This document shows positions 23,401 to 36,900 of a stretch of 64,000 nucleotides of DNA, one piece after another. Each line of letters begins with the position of its first letter. Position 1 is the first letter of the stretch. Made by a program: the position numbers and the translations under genes. The notes under the pieces were generated by a model. The model saw nothing but the letters and a program-made list of their open reading frames with translations, ran no database searches and was not told the DNA's origin. The stretch is from Neoarius graeffei (Eukaryota; Chordata; Actinopteri; Siluriformes; Ariidae), in contig NC_083577.1 in the NCBI RefSeq assembly GCF_027579695.1, positions 67,305,741 to 67,369,740 of the forward strand, in the 5' to 3' direction.

Positions 23401-26400
23401 TCTGCGCCGACAAATAGTGGAGCAATATCAGAAAGGAGTTTGACAGTGTAAAATTGCAAAGAGTTTGAACAGATCCGCATCTACAGTGCATAATATCAAA
23501 AGATTCAGAGAATCTGGAAGAATCTCTGTGCATAAGGGTCAAGGCCGGAAAACCATACTGGGTGCCCATGATCTTCGGGCCCTTAGACAGCACTGCATCA
23601 CATACAGGCATGCTTCTGTATTGGAAATCACAAAATGGGCTCAGGAATATTTCCAGAGAACATTATCTGTGAACACAATTCACCGTGCCATCCGCCATTG
23701 CCAGCTAAAACTCTATAGTTCAAAGAAGAAGCCGTATCTAAACATGATCCAGAAGCGCAGACGTCTTCTCTGGGCCAAGGCTCATTTAAAATGGACTGTG
23801 ACAAAGTGGAAAACTGTTCTGTGGTCAGACGAATCAAAATTTGAAGTTCTTTATGGAAATCAGGGACGCCATGTCATTCGGACTAAAGAGGAGAAGGGCG
23901 ACCCAAGTTGTTATCAGCGCTCAGTTCAGAAGCCTGCATCTCTGATGGTATGGGGTTGCATTAGTGCGTGTGGCATGGGCAGCTTACACATCTGGAAAGA
24001 CACCATCAATGCTGAAAGGTATATCCAGGTTTTAGAGCAACATATGCTCCCATCCAGACGATGTCTCTTTCAGGGAAGACCTTGCATTTTCCAACATGAC
24101 AATGCCAAACCACATACTGCATCAATTACAGCATCATGGCTGTGTAGAAGAAGGGTCTGGGTACTGAACTGGCCAGCCTGCAGTCCAGATCTTTCACCCA
24201 TAGAAAACATTTGGCGCATCATAAAACGGAAGATACGACAAAAAGACCTAAGACAGTTGAGCAACTAGAATCCTACATTAGACAAGAATGGGTTAACATT
24301 CCTATCCCTAAACTTGGGCAACTTGTCTCCTCAGTCCCCAGACGTTTACAGACTGTTGTAAAGAGAAAAGGGGATGTCTCACAGTGGTAAACATGGCCTT
24401 GTCCCAACTTTTTTGAGATGTGCTGTTGTCGTGAAATTTAAAATCCCCTAATTTTTCTCTTTAAATGATACATTTTCTCAGTTTAAACATTTGATATGTC
24501 ATCTATGTTCTATTCTGAATAAAATATGGAATTTTGAAACTTCCACATCATTGCATTCCGTTTTTATTTACAATTTGTACTTTGTCCCAACTTTTTTGGA
24601 ATCGGGGTTGTATTTTATCTAATCCTATTGCACCAGGTGTATTTTGTCTGTTTGTATGCTTGCATTTTTATTGCAGGGATGAGAATTTTCCGCGGATCCG
24701 CGGAATTCCGAGTTTTTCCTGCTGAAAATGTCATTTTTGTGAAACGTGTAAATCCGTTGAGAAAATGTTGGGGGGGTTTCGGGGTGTGTGTGTATGGTTA
24801 ACGATCTGTGGTCACCTTATAACGCAGGCATCCCGAGTCTCCCGGAAATTCCGGGAGTCTCCCGCATATTGATAGCGGCTCCCTGATGCCCGCAAATTGG
24901 AGAATATCTCCCGGAATCTAGAGCAAGCGAGCAAGAGCGCGCACGCGCAACATTGTCTACCTCGCGCATCTTAGAATGTGCGCATATGACGGAGCACGAG
25001 AGAGAGGCTGCGCGTGTGCCTGTTCATGTAGCGCATGCTAGACAAAGAGCATCCTGATTGGGTTACTCAGCAAAATAAGCCAATCAGCTTTCAGTGTGGG
25101 CGGGCTTTTATCCCTTTTCTTGAGGACCGAAGTTTTCAGTTGAGTCAGTGCAGCCTACAGGATCGGCATGGCAGAGAGCAAGCGCGCGCCCCAAAAAACG
25201 AAAATACAAAACCCACTTCACCTCAGATTACACAAAAGAATCTCCCTGTCTAATAATCTCCCTGTCTAATAAGGGTCAACAATAATGACAGTTTCGCGCT
25301 ATGTACTGTTTGCAACAGTGATTTCAGCATTGCCCATGGTGGCTTAAATGATTGTAAAGGACATGTTGAGGTGAGGAGTGTCAGTTCATGTGCATTATAT
25401 TTAGGTCTACAACAGGCTGGCCTGAAAAGACCAAACTTATTGAAGATTTCCGTAAAGTAACAGTGTATGAATATACATCATATATATCAAATACACGTCA
25501 TATATAAGTGTGTTTCTTTTTATACATGAGGTTAGCTTATCTAATGTAGCATGTTGGGGAGAATCATAGTATCATATCTATATTTCGGATAACATTTTAG
25601 GTATGATACCGTGTATAACTCTCCTACTTATTGCTCATTTCATCGGGGGACGAAGAGGGGGGGAATTGCTGGTATGTGCCACGCGGGAGCGTCTGCCCAA
25701 ATTTTTTAGGCCGAGATGAACTTTGTTTTTGATTTAAAAAAAAATTTCCAATATGTAATGCCAAGTGTACATGCCTGTTCTTTAATTCAAAATCACCATC
25801 TTGATCTTCAGATTGACCATACGAGTTGAAAGGGAAGTGATAAGTGATGTTGAATGTTGCCTGCTTAATATGCAAGACCTCCTGCTACCATGATAACATC
25901 AGAAGAAAGCTTAAGAGAATTATATGATAGAACTTTTTTCTGGTTTGCACTTCATTTTAAAGGATTAGAGTATTCAAAGACATGAATAGCTAAAATGCAG
26001 AAATATAATACTGTAGAGCTCGTTTATATTAAAAGGTGCATTGATTTTTTTTTTTTTGGAAATCATCAAATGTGAATTGATTAAAAACAAGTCTCTTGTC
26101 CCATATTAATCGTTTTCACCTGGTAGTCCACCAAGAAGGGGAATTTATTTCCGAATAAATTGCAACTTTTTGCTGATAAAATGAATGGTTTTGGGGTAAA
26201 AAAAAAAATGGCCAAAAATCATTAGCTCCCGCCCCCTTGGCCCCCATCGGGGCTCTGCCAGGGAAATCGATAAATCAAACAGGATAAAGAACTGTTTCCG
26301 ATGGGCATGGCTCGATAGTAGCGTTACCGTGCAGATAGGGACACAAACTGTGACGATGTGCCTGACGGAACATATCCGAAAAGTGGACGTGCCGGGAAAG

Positions 26401-29400
26401 GTTCTATGTATTCTGTGCTCAGATATGATCAATTATGGAAACAGAGGAGCTAGAAACATCCAGGAGCACATCAAAACAAAAAAGCACAGAGATACGTTTT
26501 ACTTAAATTGTCAAAGATAGAGTCAGGAGGAATCTAATATATCGTTACGGTTACCTCCATTATCACTCATGATATATATTTGTTATCTTAAAGTTTATAA
26601 ACGTTTTAAACCATCATTGAATTTGAAAACATTTTTATTTATATTTATATATATATATATATATATGGCGCACCCCCCTTTGAAACCCCCCCCATGCACG
26701 CTTTGCGTGCGTTATGTCTGCCCTTGGCAGACATTTCAGAGTTTTTTTTTAAATGTCCCATTCTCATCCCTGTTATTGAAATATTGTTTAAGCTGCCCTC
26801 TTGGCCAGGTCACTCTTGGAAAAGAGATTTTAATCTCAAGTCTTTTACCTGGTTAAATTAAGTATATTGATTTTAATTCAGTGGTGCGGAAAATCCATTA
26901 TTGCCATGGCATTCATATCCATGATGTGTATGTACACTTCTGACTACAACTGTAGCATCTTCATGCCAGTCCTTGTCTTTTAAAGAATTAAAACTTGTTG
27001 TATGTAAGTTATGTTACTGAACAATGAAAAAAACATTTAGTTAAAAAAAAATCACAAAGTAATTCTGCGTAATTAGTAAACCAATTTAACTTTTTTTTTT
27101 CTCTGTATTGCACTTGCAGTGTTTAAAACCCTTCCAAAGATCTGACCTTTTCACTTCACAAATCGCCTTCTCCTCACCCTCTTCTTTCCTCTTCTTTCCT
27201 CATTCCATCAGTTCATGCCAAACCATTTCCCTCTACATGCAGTAAGTACATGTGTGTTTTAGTCAGAAGATTTCCAGTCCTTCGAGAACCACGGTTCCTT
27301 TTGTTTTTGCCCTTTTTGGCATGCCGTTTTCACTTGAATGAAATGGACAGTATTTTGAAGAGAGCAGCATGAATTGTCAGTGTGTTCCATGTCCAGTGTC
27401 TAAACTACACTTCAGCAACCGTTTAAATGCTAACAGCTGCCATGTTAAAATAATACTGATCTAAAATACAGTGCTTTCTTCCCTTTCTTGACAGGCGTTA
27501 TGGATTTAGCAAGCACTCTAAACAGGACAAAGTGAGTATTATATTATCTCATTATCTCTAGCCGCTTTATCCTGTTCTACAGGGTCGCAGGCAAGCTGGA
27601 GCCTATCCCAGCTGACTACGGGCGAAAGGCGGGGTACACCCTGGACAAGTCGCCAGGTCATCACAGGGCTGACACATAGACACAGACAACCATTCACACT
27701 CACATTCACACCTACGGTCAATTTAGAGTCACCAGTTAACCTAACCTGCATGTCTTTGGACTGTGGGGGAAACCGGAGCACCCGGAGGAAACCCACACGG
27801 ACACGGGGAGAACATGCAAACTCCGCACAGAAAGGCCCTTGTCGGACACGGGGCTTGAACCCGGACCTTCTTGCTGTGAGGCGACAGCGCTAACCACTAC
27901 ACCACCGTGCCGCCCAGTATTATATTATATTTCACAATTTGCTGCTTGATTTTCCTGTGCATTAAAAAGTCTTAACACCAGGAAATTCTAACTAAATTGC
28001 TGCAAAAGTGGTGTTGAATGTGATCCTGTGCTTTGCAGCCTGACGAGAAGATGATGGTATTGGCTCAAGGAGGTCAGAGTCTGCCCCCTGGCATGACTGA
28101 AGTTTCAGAGGAGGAGGATCTACAAGCAGCAGAGGAGGTCAGTTCTACACCCGACCTGTCACGTGTTTTCATGTTTCAATTTGCATCAGTCTTTTAATGA
28201 GCAAAAATACATAACATTTCATATATTGAGGTTAGAAAATGTAGATTAAAAAGTGTCTTTTTTTTTTTTTTTCTGCAGTGCACTCCCATCCAAAATTATT
28301 CGCACCTCCACAAGGCTTGACTCCCAAGAGCTGAGAAGTTATTTAATGCCCAGGTCAGACAGCAGAAAGGCAAAAGCTGCGATCAGTCAGGTGGCGAGTG
28401 GGCGCAGGCATTTTGCGACAAATCCTTGGTTGTGGGCAGACGTTGTAACAGTCGAAATTGTGAAATGTGCCTTTAAAGTGCATATCCTGGACCAAATTCG
28501 TTTTGTTTTTTTTTTAAATATGAAAGAATGTCCCTTTACACACTCATCCAGAAGGGTAATTTTGCACAAGGGCATCTGTCTACAGCAGAAAAAAATAAAA
28601 TAACAAAACGCGTCTGGAAAAATCCCAAGGGAGTCTGGAGCCAGATTCGTGACGTTACCTGCGGAAGCGCCAGGAGGCTGCGCGAGCTTTACACGGGTTC
28701 AGTGCACAGCCTGTGTAGACCAAGTTTAGCAGCTAGCGATTTTAAATTGAAATATGGAATTGTCACCTGAGCGCAATGTGGGAAACGATGAGTACTAATC
28801 CCATCATGATTAGTGTTGCTGGGGGCGTCGTGGCTCAGGTGGATAAGGCGCCATACCATAAATCCGGGGACCTGGGTTCGATTCCGGCCCGAGGTCATTT
28901 CCCGATCCCTCCCCGTCTCTCTCTCCCGCTCATTTCCTGTCTCTACACTGTCCTATCCAATAAAAGTGCAAAAAGCCCAAAAAAAATATAAAAAAAAAAA
29001 AAAAAGATTGTTGCTACACCCTCCTACGATACATCTGTTAACCATTTTAATAATTACGCGATAACGTTGAAGAAATTTGCAGAAAACCACCAGGTCGTTT
29101 TCTCATAAACAAACCAGCGCTGACGTAGGATTCGGCGGGAGGCGTCCAGCACGCGACGTCACGAAAATCAATGTTTCCCAAGAAATCCAAATGCCAAGTT
29201 TTTTCAGAGGCGGACCAATTCGCCTCAAATGGCTCGATTTCAACTGAATTTTTCTGGTATTGCGCAAGGTAAAAAAAAATTGCGCAAAATGTGACAGATA
29301 TTTGATCAAAGTTTAATATAAAATAGGAGAATTACATTGATCTTGCTCCTGAATTTACCTGTGATATGCACTTTAAGACATGCTGTGTTACCTAGAGAGG

Positions 29401-32400
29401 CAGCGTCATCAGCTCGCGCTTGTGTTTTCTGTTAGTTGAGCCGTGCACCTTGCTGGAAATGGGTGTCTGTTAATGAGCTGCTTTTCTTTTTGCTCCTCAA
29501 CTCAAGAGTAACGTTTAGGGAACGCATGACCTCTGTTTTGTTCATGTATGATAAGATGGAGCCGTTCAACCTGGCACGGTAAGGTTGAAGTTTACACAGC
29601 AAATTTTATGATGTTAAATCAACTCTGAGAGAGTCAATTTTTCAACACTGTGCTGGTGTTTATTTTGTCCCAATCTCTGCAGTGCCAATTTACTACTTCT
29701 TCCTAAAGTTAAATCAGCTTTTTACAGTGTCATTTTAACACTTTTGCTTAACTCTGGGAAATTAACTCAGAATTTTGCTGTAGTAAGTTAATAAACTATG
29801 AGTATTGCGGAAGTCCCAGAGTTTGTGTGAACGTGCGTTTTTACCTTCCTCTCCTTCTCCACACACTCCAAACTGCTTCAACCCGCGATTGGTCACTCAA
29901 GCGTTGCATGACCGCCTGCCTCTACGTGCACCAACCTGCTATTCGCACCGATTGGAAGCGAATCGCAGCTGAAATGCGAATAGATCGTGATCCACTTGTG
30001 TCAACCTGCCTCTGCTAAAGATCCTCTGCAACACTGTGCCATTATCTGGCTCGACGCAAGACCAGTCTTGCGTCTACCTGCGATTTTATCATCGCAAGTA
30101 GTTGAAAACTAGTTGCAGTCTGCCATCTGTCCTGGGCATTAGATACTCTCTGTTGACTTATTACAGCATTTCACACCGGCAAGTAGCTAAGAAATAGTGT
30201 TACACTGGAAATGGCTGCTATTTATATGTGATTAAGTTAAATGAAGTTATGTTCAGGTTTCTTTCTGTAATTTGGGCACTTTCGAGGAGATGATAATTGC
30301 AGAAGTCAACTTCATTAACATATTAAGCAGTAGAGTTCGATGAAGTTTATTATTAAACTCCAGATCTCATATGCTTGAATATGTTTAACTTTACCGTTTC
30401 CCTTTCCAGCTCCGAATCAAAGCTCTCATGACTGGTATGGCTGTCATGGCAACAGAGGAGGTATAGTATTATTCATAGATCCTTTGACCTTCATGTAAAA
30501 GCATGCTCAAAGTAATACTATTATGTATATTATGCATGTTAGAGAACCTGAGCTTGCTTTGATTTTGTGTGTGTGTGTTGTAGGGGAGGTTGACGGCGAA
30601 CACAGTGGGGCAGATTGTGGGGCTGCAGTCTGAGGAAATAAAGCAGATTGCTATTGAATACGCTGAAAAGGCGAGTAGGCTGATCTTTGTACTTGCTGCT
30701 AATGTGCAAATAACTTTATGGAGTAACGTTTTCGATCATGATATTAGTGTTGGTTTATACCAATGCCAAGTATTCTGCCGTCATGAGGTTGTTTTTTTTT
30801 TTTAAAGCCATGCTTTTGTTATGAATTCCATACTCTAGGTGTATTCTACTATCTAAAGTCTTAATGGCCCTACACTGGTTATGCTTTGTGGCTTGTATCT
30901 GCACGTGCATTTTCTCTTGCCAGATGCAGAGGTGCCTACTTGTACGGATTGGCCGTATTTTGTACGGAAAAGTTACGTAAATACGATGTTACGGCAAACA
31001 GTGTTATTCTGTACGGAATTATTATAAAGTCTTAAAAAATTCCAGTGAGTTGTTTTTAAATGTCCAAGCGACTTTTTCAATCCATGCGCGGTTCACGGCT
31101 AGGCTATTTATTTTTACGACAACCACACATGCTGTGTGTGACATGCGCAGATTCCGCACATGCTGTGTGTGACATGCGCAGATTCCGCACATTTGTTCGC
31201 GCTATTTTCGATACGGTAGAATGGCCGTGCATTACACCCAGTCAAAAGGGCAATGGATACACGCACTGCAAACTGTGTAGAACTGACATTAACATCACTC
31301 ATGGTGGTCGCGATGACTGCACGCAGCATGTCAACTACAAAAAAAAAACATATGGAGTATGCTGAAATGGCGAGTCAGGCGGAAAGTAAATCTGGGGGTA
31401 TCCAGCAGTTTTTTACGAAATCTGTGGATGAAAAGACACGGAACGTGACACGTGCTGAAGCGGTGATGGTTGACCTGCGCTTGGAGTTGAACTTGCCAAT
31501 TAGTGCCATGAAATGTGAGTTAAACTTATTCAGTTTCTTTTTACATGTCTGATTTTTATTCACTGAAATATCAAACATTGGCTGTACTTCTTTAATTCAA
31601 AGTCTTTTCAGTGTTGCAAGTGCAAATGTACATGTAGTATGATCAAAAACAGAATTTTATGATTAGTGTTGTTGGGATTGTGGCAAAAAATTAATCATTC
31701 CACTGTTTTAAATACAATTATAAATGTCATTTTATTCAATGTCTCTTCTGAAGCATTATGCTGAAGTATTTATATATTGGGACATTAAGATAACAATGTC
31801 GGACTCTCTTTGGCATGAAATAAGAGATTTTTTTTTTTTTTTTTTAATTTTATTAGAATCCGTTAACAGGTAGAACATTTTGCCAGGCAATATAATATAA
31901 TACTTTTGAGGAGTTACATTCAATACCAATGATTGGTAGTCAACCGTAATGTCTGCAAACAGGGAACACTATTGTATTTATAAAAATGTGATATATTGTA
32001 TGCTCTAGAAATTTGTTGAGTGGAAATTCAGTTGAGATGGCTGCTCGCGTTTTGTTTATTCAATTCACACAAAACAGTTCTTTTTAATAATTTAAATGTT
32101 AAACATATTGGTATATACACCTCTTTATAATGGAAATGCGCATAAATTAATGTTACTGAAAGTCATTCCAAAATACTGAAAAATGTTTTCAAGAATACTG
32201 AAATTCAAAATTTGGGGTAGGCATCTCTGCCAGATGAGTCTCCAGTTAGTCCGACTGAAATCTGATCACATAAATATGCACTTATTGTTTTGGTTCTGAG
32301 ATTTGCAGAGCGATAATCCAATTTGAATGAATGTTTGGTGCATGCAGAACTATTTTCTGTGGATAATCTAGTTTGATACTCGAGACGTGTTAAAGGATCA

Positions 32401-33936
32401 GGATTAATGAGCATGTGATCGTGCAGGCGGAGCGCTCTGCTGAGGATCGTACAGAACGGTATGGCCCTGTGCAACAGCATCACCGCATGGTTACATCACT
32501 TAACAAACAGATCCAGCAGAAGACCAAAGAGCTGGAGGAGGTAAGACTTGAACATACGCACCCGCACGCGTACTCAGGACAACTGGTGCACAGCTTGGGG
32601 TTGTGTCTGTGCTTGAGTTAGTTTCATACCTTTTGTTTTAGATGCAGGCCAAGCAGCAGGATATAAGAACAGCATGCAACGAGGCCAAGAGCAAATTAAC
32701 TGAGGTAATGCACTTGCATAAGATACTCAACTCTTTATTTATAACATGTTTATTGTTCTGAACATATGCACACAACCACCAACATTATTATTATGCAGAA
32801 GGTGAAGATGCCTGTTGGTTATGCTAAGTGGGTGTGTGAGGGGAATACTGATTATAGTGACAATCAAAGTAGAACTGAAGGCAAATTTTATTATCAAAAT
32901 TCTATTTATCTCATTTTATTAAATGTAGGGATGCATTTTTGATCGCTATTTTGTCACTGCTGTAGCAAGTTATGAGTGTTTTGAAATACGCTCTGTAATA
33001 TATCAGTCCATATGTCAAAGCAATGGCCGTAAATGAGATTTGTTGAGACCTGTGCAAGACATCGTAGGACGGAAGTAAAACGTACAGCAGAAATCAAAGT
33101 GACCGGCATCTGCCAATGTTGTCAAAAGACGCGCGCGCACTCTTTCGAATGCTGATGTAATCAAACCAGAAGTTTTGTTTGTTTTGATAGCAATCAGGAA
33201 AGTTTGAAAAAAGTAGGCAGTAATCGTCATTTAAACTCGTTTTTGTGCAAGATTTCGTTTGGAAAATAGTTTTCAAAATGGTAGCACTGACACCTGGCTG
33301 ACATTTTTGTTTCAAAGTCTCGCACAAGTCTCGTGAAGATAGCGCGGATGATAGGTTACGCCTGCCGTGGAGCAAACGAACTAAATTCAACACGGCTAAA
33401 AACTGAATAGGCCGATAAGTCTCATCTCATTATCTCTAGCCGCTTTATCCTGTTCTACAGGGTTGCAGGCAAGCTGGAGCCTATCCCAGCTGACTACGGG
33501 CGAAAGGCGGGGTACACCCTGGACAAGTCGCCAGGTCATCACAGGGCTGACACATAGGCATAGACAACCATTCACACTCACATTCACACCTACGGTCAAT
33601 TTAGAGTCACCAGTTAACCTAACCTGCATGTCTTTGGACTGTGGGGGAAACCGGAGCACCCGGAGGAAACCCACGTGGACACGGGGAGAACATGCAAACT
33701 CCGCACAGAAAGGCCCTCGCCGGCCACGGGGCTCGAACCCGGACCTTCTTGCTGTGAGGCGACAGCGCTAACCACTACACCACCGTGCCGCCCTAGGCCG
33801 ATAAGTATAATATTTAATTGCAATAAGCTGCCAATACAAGTCACGATATAAGGTTACTAAAACCGAAAACGTAATTGAAAATAACACGTTAATTAAAAAA
33901 TAAAGCAAGTTTTAAAATGACTTCAATTCTCCTTTT

Positions 33937-33989
<53 letters not shown>

Positions 33990-36900
33990 GCCACTGAGCT
34001 GGCTGAGCAGTTGGAGAAAGAACTCAATTCTTTGGCAGATGTTGAGGCTCAAGCTGACTCTGGGTAGTGTTTTTATTTAAGTCATGTTTGAACAAAGTAT
34101 GGTGGTGCCATTAGTTATAAACAGTTAGAATGACTTGGTAGATTTTTATTGCTGTATGTTCTGCAGGATCTAATCTAGTGAACTGAAACATTTTATTTTC
34201 TTTCCCTGCAGTTTGCTCGAGAAACTGCGTGCTCTAGTGGCCATGAACGAGAACCTCAAACAACAGGAGCAGGGGTTCCGCACACACTGCCGCGTACGTT
34301 ATATCAACTGCCTCGTGTATGTTCTTTATTTCTGAATGAGAGTTGGGATGGTTTTGAGAGTCGGTGCAGTAATTGTGTTCCTCTGCATCTGTAGGAGGAG
34401 ATGACACGGCTGCAGCAGAGTATCGAGAACCTAAAGATAGAGTTTGGAGATGAGGCTGATGATCAGAAGGTCATTTAAGCAAGCTTTTATAGAGTGTACA
34501 CACACACACACTGTTCTGGATGCATTTGAAAGCTGTATATTTTTGTAAAACAATAGATGCTATAAATTAGTTAACTTAATTCAGCTCCTCTACTGTGTCA
34601 TAATGGGTAAGAGAGAGTGTGAGAGTTATTTTCAGGTTGTACAATGATCCATGTACACGCACACTTTTTTTTTTTTCTTAAAATGTTTGTCATGCTCACT
34701 AAAATTGCATGTTGCTCTGATCCTGTTTCTTGTGGGTTTTAGGAAAGAAGTCGATTGATAGATCAGCAGTACAGCACAGACCGGGAGAAGCTGCAGAAGA
34801 TCCGTCTTCTGATGGTAAGACAGGAGAATCAGCATTTACTCTGCAGACTGAAGGAGAGTTCCCTTTCATTTATTGGTGTTGTCCCCTGCAGGCCCGAAGG
34901 AACCGGGAGATCGCCATTCTACAGAGGAAGATTGATGAGGTTCCCAGCAGAGCTGAGCTTACACAGTACCAGAAACGCTTCATTGAACTCTACAGCCAAG
35001 GTGTGTGTGTGCGCGCGTGCCTGCATGTGTTCCTTGACCATTAACCTTGATTCATTATTTATGCGTGAACTTGCTTTATTGGCTAAACTCAATAGCATGG
35101 TGTTATTGACCCTCTTTGGTGAACTACAGTCAGATATTAAGGTCTCTCTCTCTCTCTCCAGTTTCTGCAACACACAAAGAAACTAAACAGTTCTTCACTC
35201 TCTATAATACTCTGGATGATAAGAAGGTCTACCTAGAGAAGGAGGTACGAGAGACTTGTTTTATGTAATTTTTAAAATGAATGCTTTAATAGTTACTGTA
35301 CCTCATCACAGTCCCAGGAAACCTGACATCCATGATTTGTTTTATAATTGTTAATGTTGGTCTTGTGGACACATTATGCATTGGACAAAAATGAGTCGTT
35401 GGTCACATGACATTTCACATGCTTTTGTAAGAATTTTTCTCTTTGCAGTGTGTGTGGGGTGTTTTTTTTTTTTTTTTTTTTTTTTTCTTTCATGTCTATT
35501 AGAATTTTATGCTACTACCATGCAGTTCTCAGATCAGTGCGATCAGCAAACTGAGACTTTTTTTTTTTCCTTCCCTCTCATTCAAACTTTACTAGGTGAC
35601 ATTTTCTGTGTTCCCCGTGAAGTTTTTAGTGGCATTTCTTTGAGCTTAACTGTGCCTATCTTTCTCTTCTCAGGTGAATTTACTCAATTCCATCCATGAT
35701 AACTTCCAACAGTGAGTGTCAATGGAATCCTGTCCATTTTACTAATCATTATGGAGAAGGGAAACATGGAGACACATGCCATCATTCAAAAACAAGTGTT
35801 TTGAATATTGTTAGCCATTTTATATATCCCTCATCAAAAAAGTCCTGTGCAGGGATTGGTCAAGGATGGCTCATGTGACACAAAATAGTTCCACCGTTGA
35901 TTTAAGCAATGTATCTCGTGAGGTCAAAAAAAAAAAAAAGGATATGGTGCGAGTCATTCATGGTATATCCTGGATATACCATGAACTGACATCACAATTT
36001 CAAGCTTTATGGCCGACTCGATTCACAGCTGTGGCTCTGTGAGCATTTCTCTCTCGTGTGTGTGTGTAGATCTACGTATTATGCCTAACGAGACGGAGTT
36101 AGACCTCTAATAATTGTTTCAGGTTTATTTCTAGCTCTTTGTAGTTAAAAAAAAAAAAAGTGTTAAGTTTGGAATTTTTTTGATGAGGAATATAAATCAA
36201 ATATAAACTCAACAAAAATAAAAACTTTACACTCGTTTCAAAGTCAATAATTTGAACATTTTGGAAAATAGGTTTGAAATAACGATTGTATTCAATTATC
36301 TTGTCATTAAAGATGCTATAGCATACAGATCATGTTTGTCATGGAATCGGTTCCACCGGAAATGCGACGACAATGTCCATGATCAAAAACTGTGAGTCAC
36401 AACTTGATGCAGAGCAGAGCGCAAGCGATTTCGAATGGTTTGGGCAGTCACTCGACCTCCAAACAATTCATTCCCAGTGGATGTGGCAGTGACAAACCGA
36501 TTATGCAAATGACGTAAGACAATCTGTCGGTCTTCTGCGTGTGACGTCACACGTGGTCGACCAGGACGGGGGCGGTCGGCTGTGGTGCCAGTTTTGATGG
36601 AGACGTGTCTGGAGATTATGGATGGTCTGTCGACTGCATCCCATAACCCTCGCAACGTCAGTGACGGATGTTCCCGTATTCAGCATGCCAATGGCACGTT
36701 CACGCTGAATGTTTGACAGTCGTGGCATTGCAAATTAACGAATAATTAACCATAAAACCTTGTTTTTCTGAGATGACACTCTACTCTGCTACCGTGAGAT
36801 CAATTGCACGTGTATCAATAGGTCACGTCACTTGTGTCACGTGGAAACGTGATTTTAGCGTGCAGTGCTCTCGCTACATAGGCCCGACCAGTAGAATGAA

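Larger units (their letters stand above)
22503..26870 (+). mobile_element. LINE 3' end in three pieces
   Basis: 22503-23009, 24613-24673 and 26773-26870 join across two insertions. The first piece keeps a degraded LINE C-terminus ([20 protein letters not shown]). The last ends in TTGGCCAGGTCACTCTTGGA...CCTGGTTAAATTAAG, a common fish LINE 3' terminus. Confidence 0.6.
20760..26952. mobile_element. Tc1 element with Sleeping-Beauty-like TIRs, heavily invaded
   Basis: Left end CAGTTGCAGTCAGAAGTTTA, right end (inverse) CAGTTGTAGTCAGAAGTGTA. Similarity continues inward through CATCATGGATATGAATGCC. TA follows the right end. This TIR style is that of salmonid-type Tc1 elements such as Sleeping Beauty. 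No transposase of its own was found; the interior is a TTAA MITE, LINE pieces, a second Tc1 and a hAT. Confidence 0.72.

Noticed and set aside
27212-27241. Possible extra CCDC93 exon between AG and GTAAGT
   Set aside because: It has no family counterpart, and exons 7 and 8 already join in phase (Arg codon).
34730-35186. Two 104-143 codon plus-strand ORFs as separate genes
   Set aside because: They are CCDC93 exons 17 and 18 read through the short intron 17, partly out of frame.
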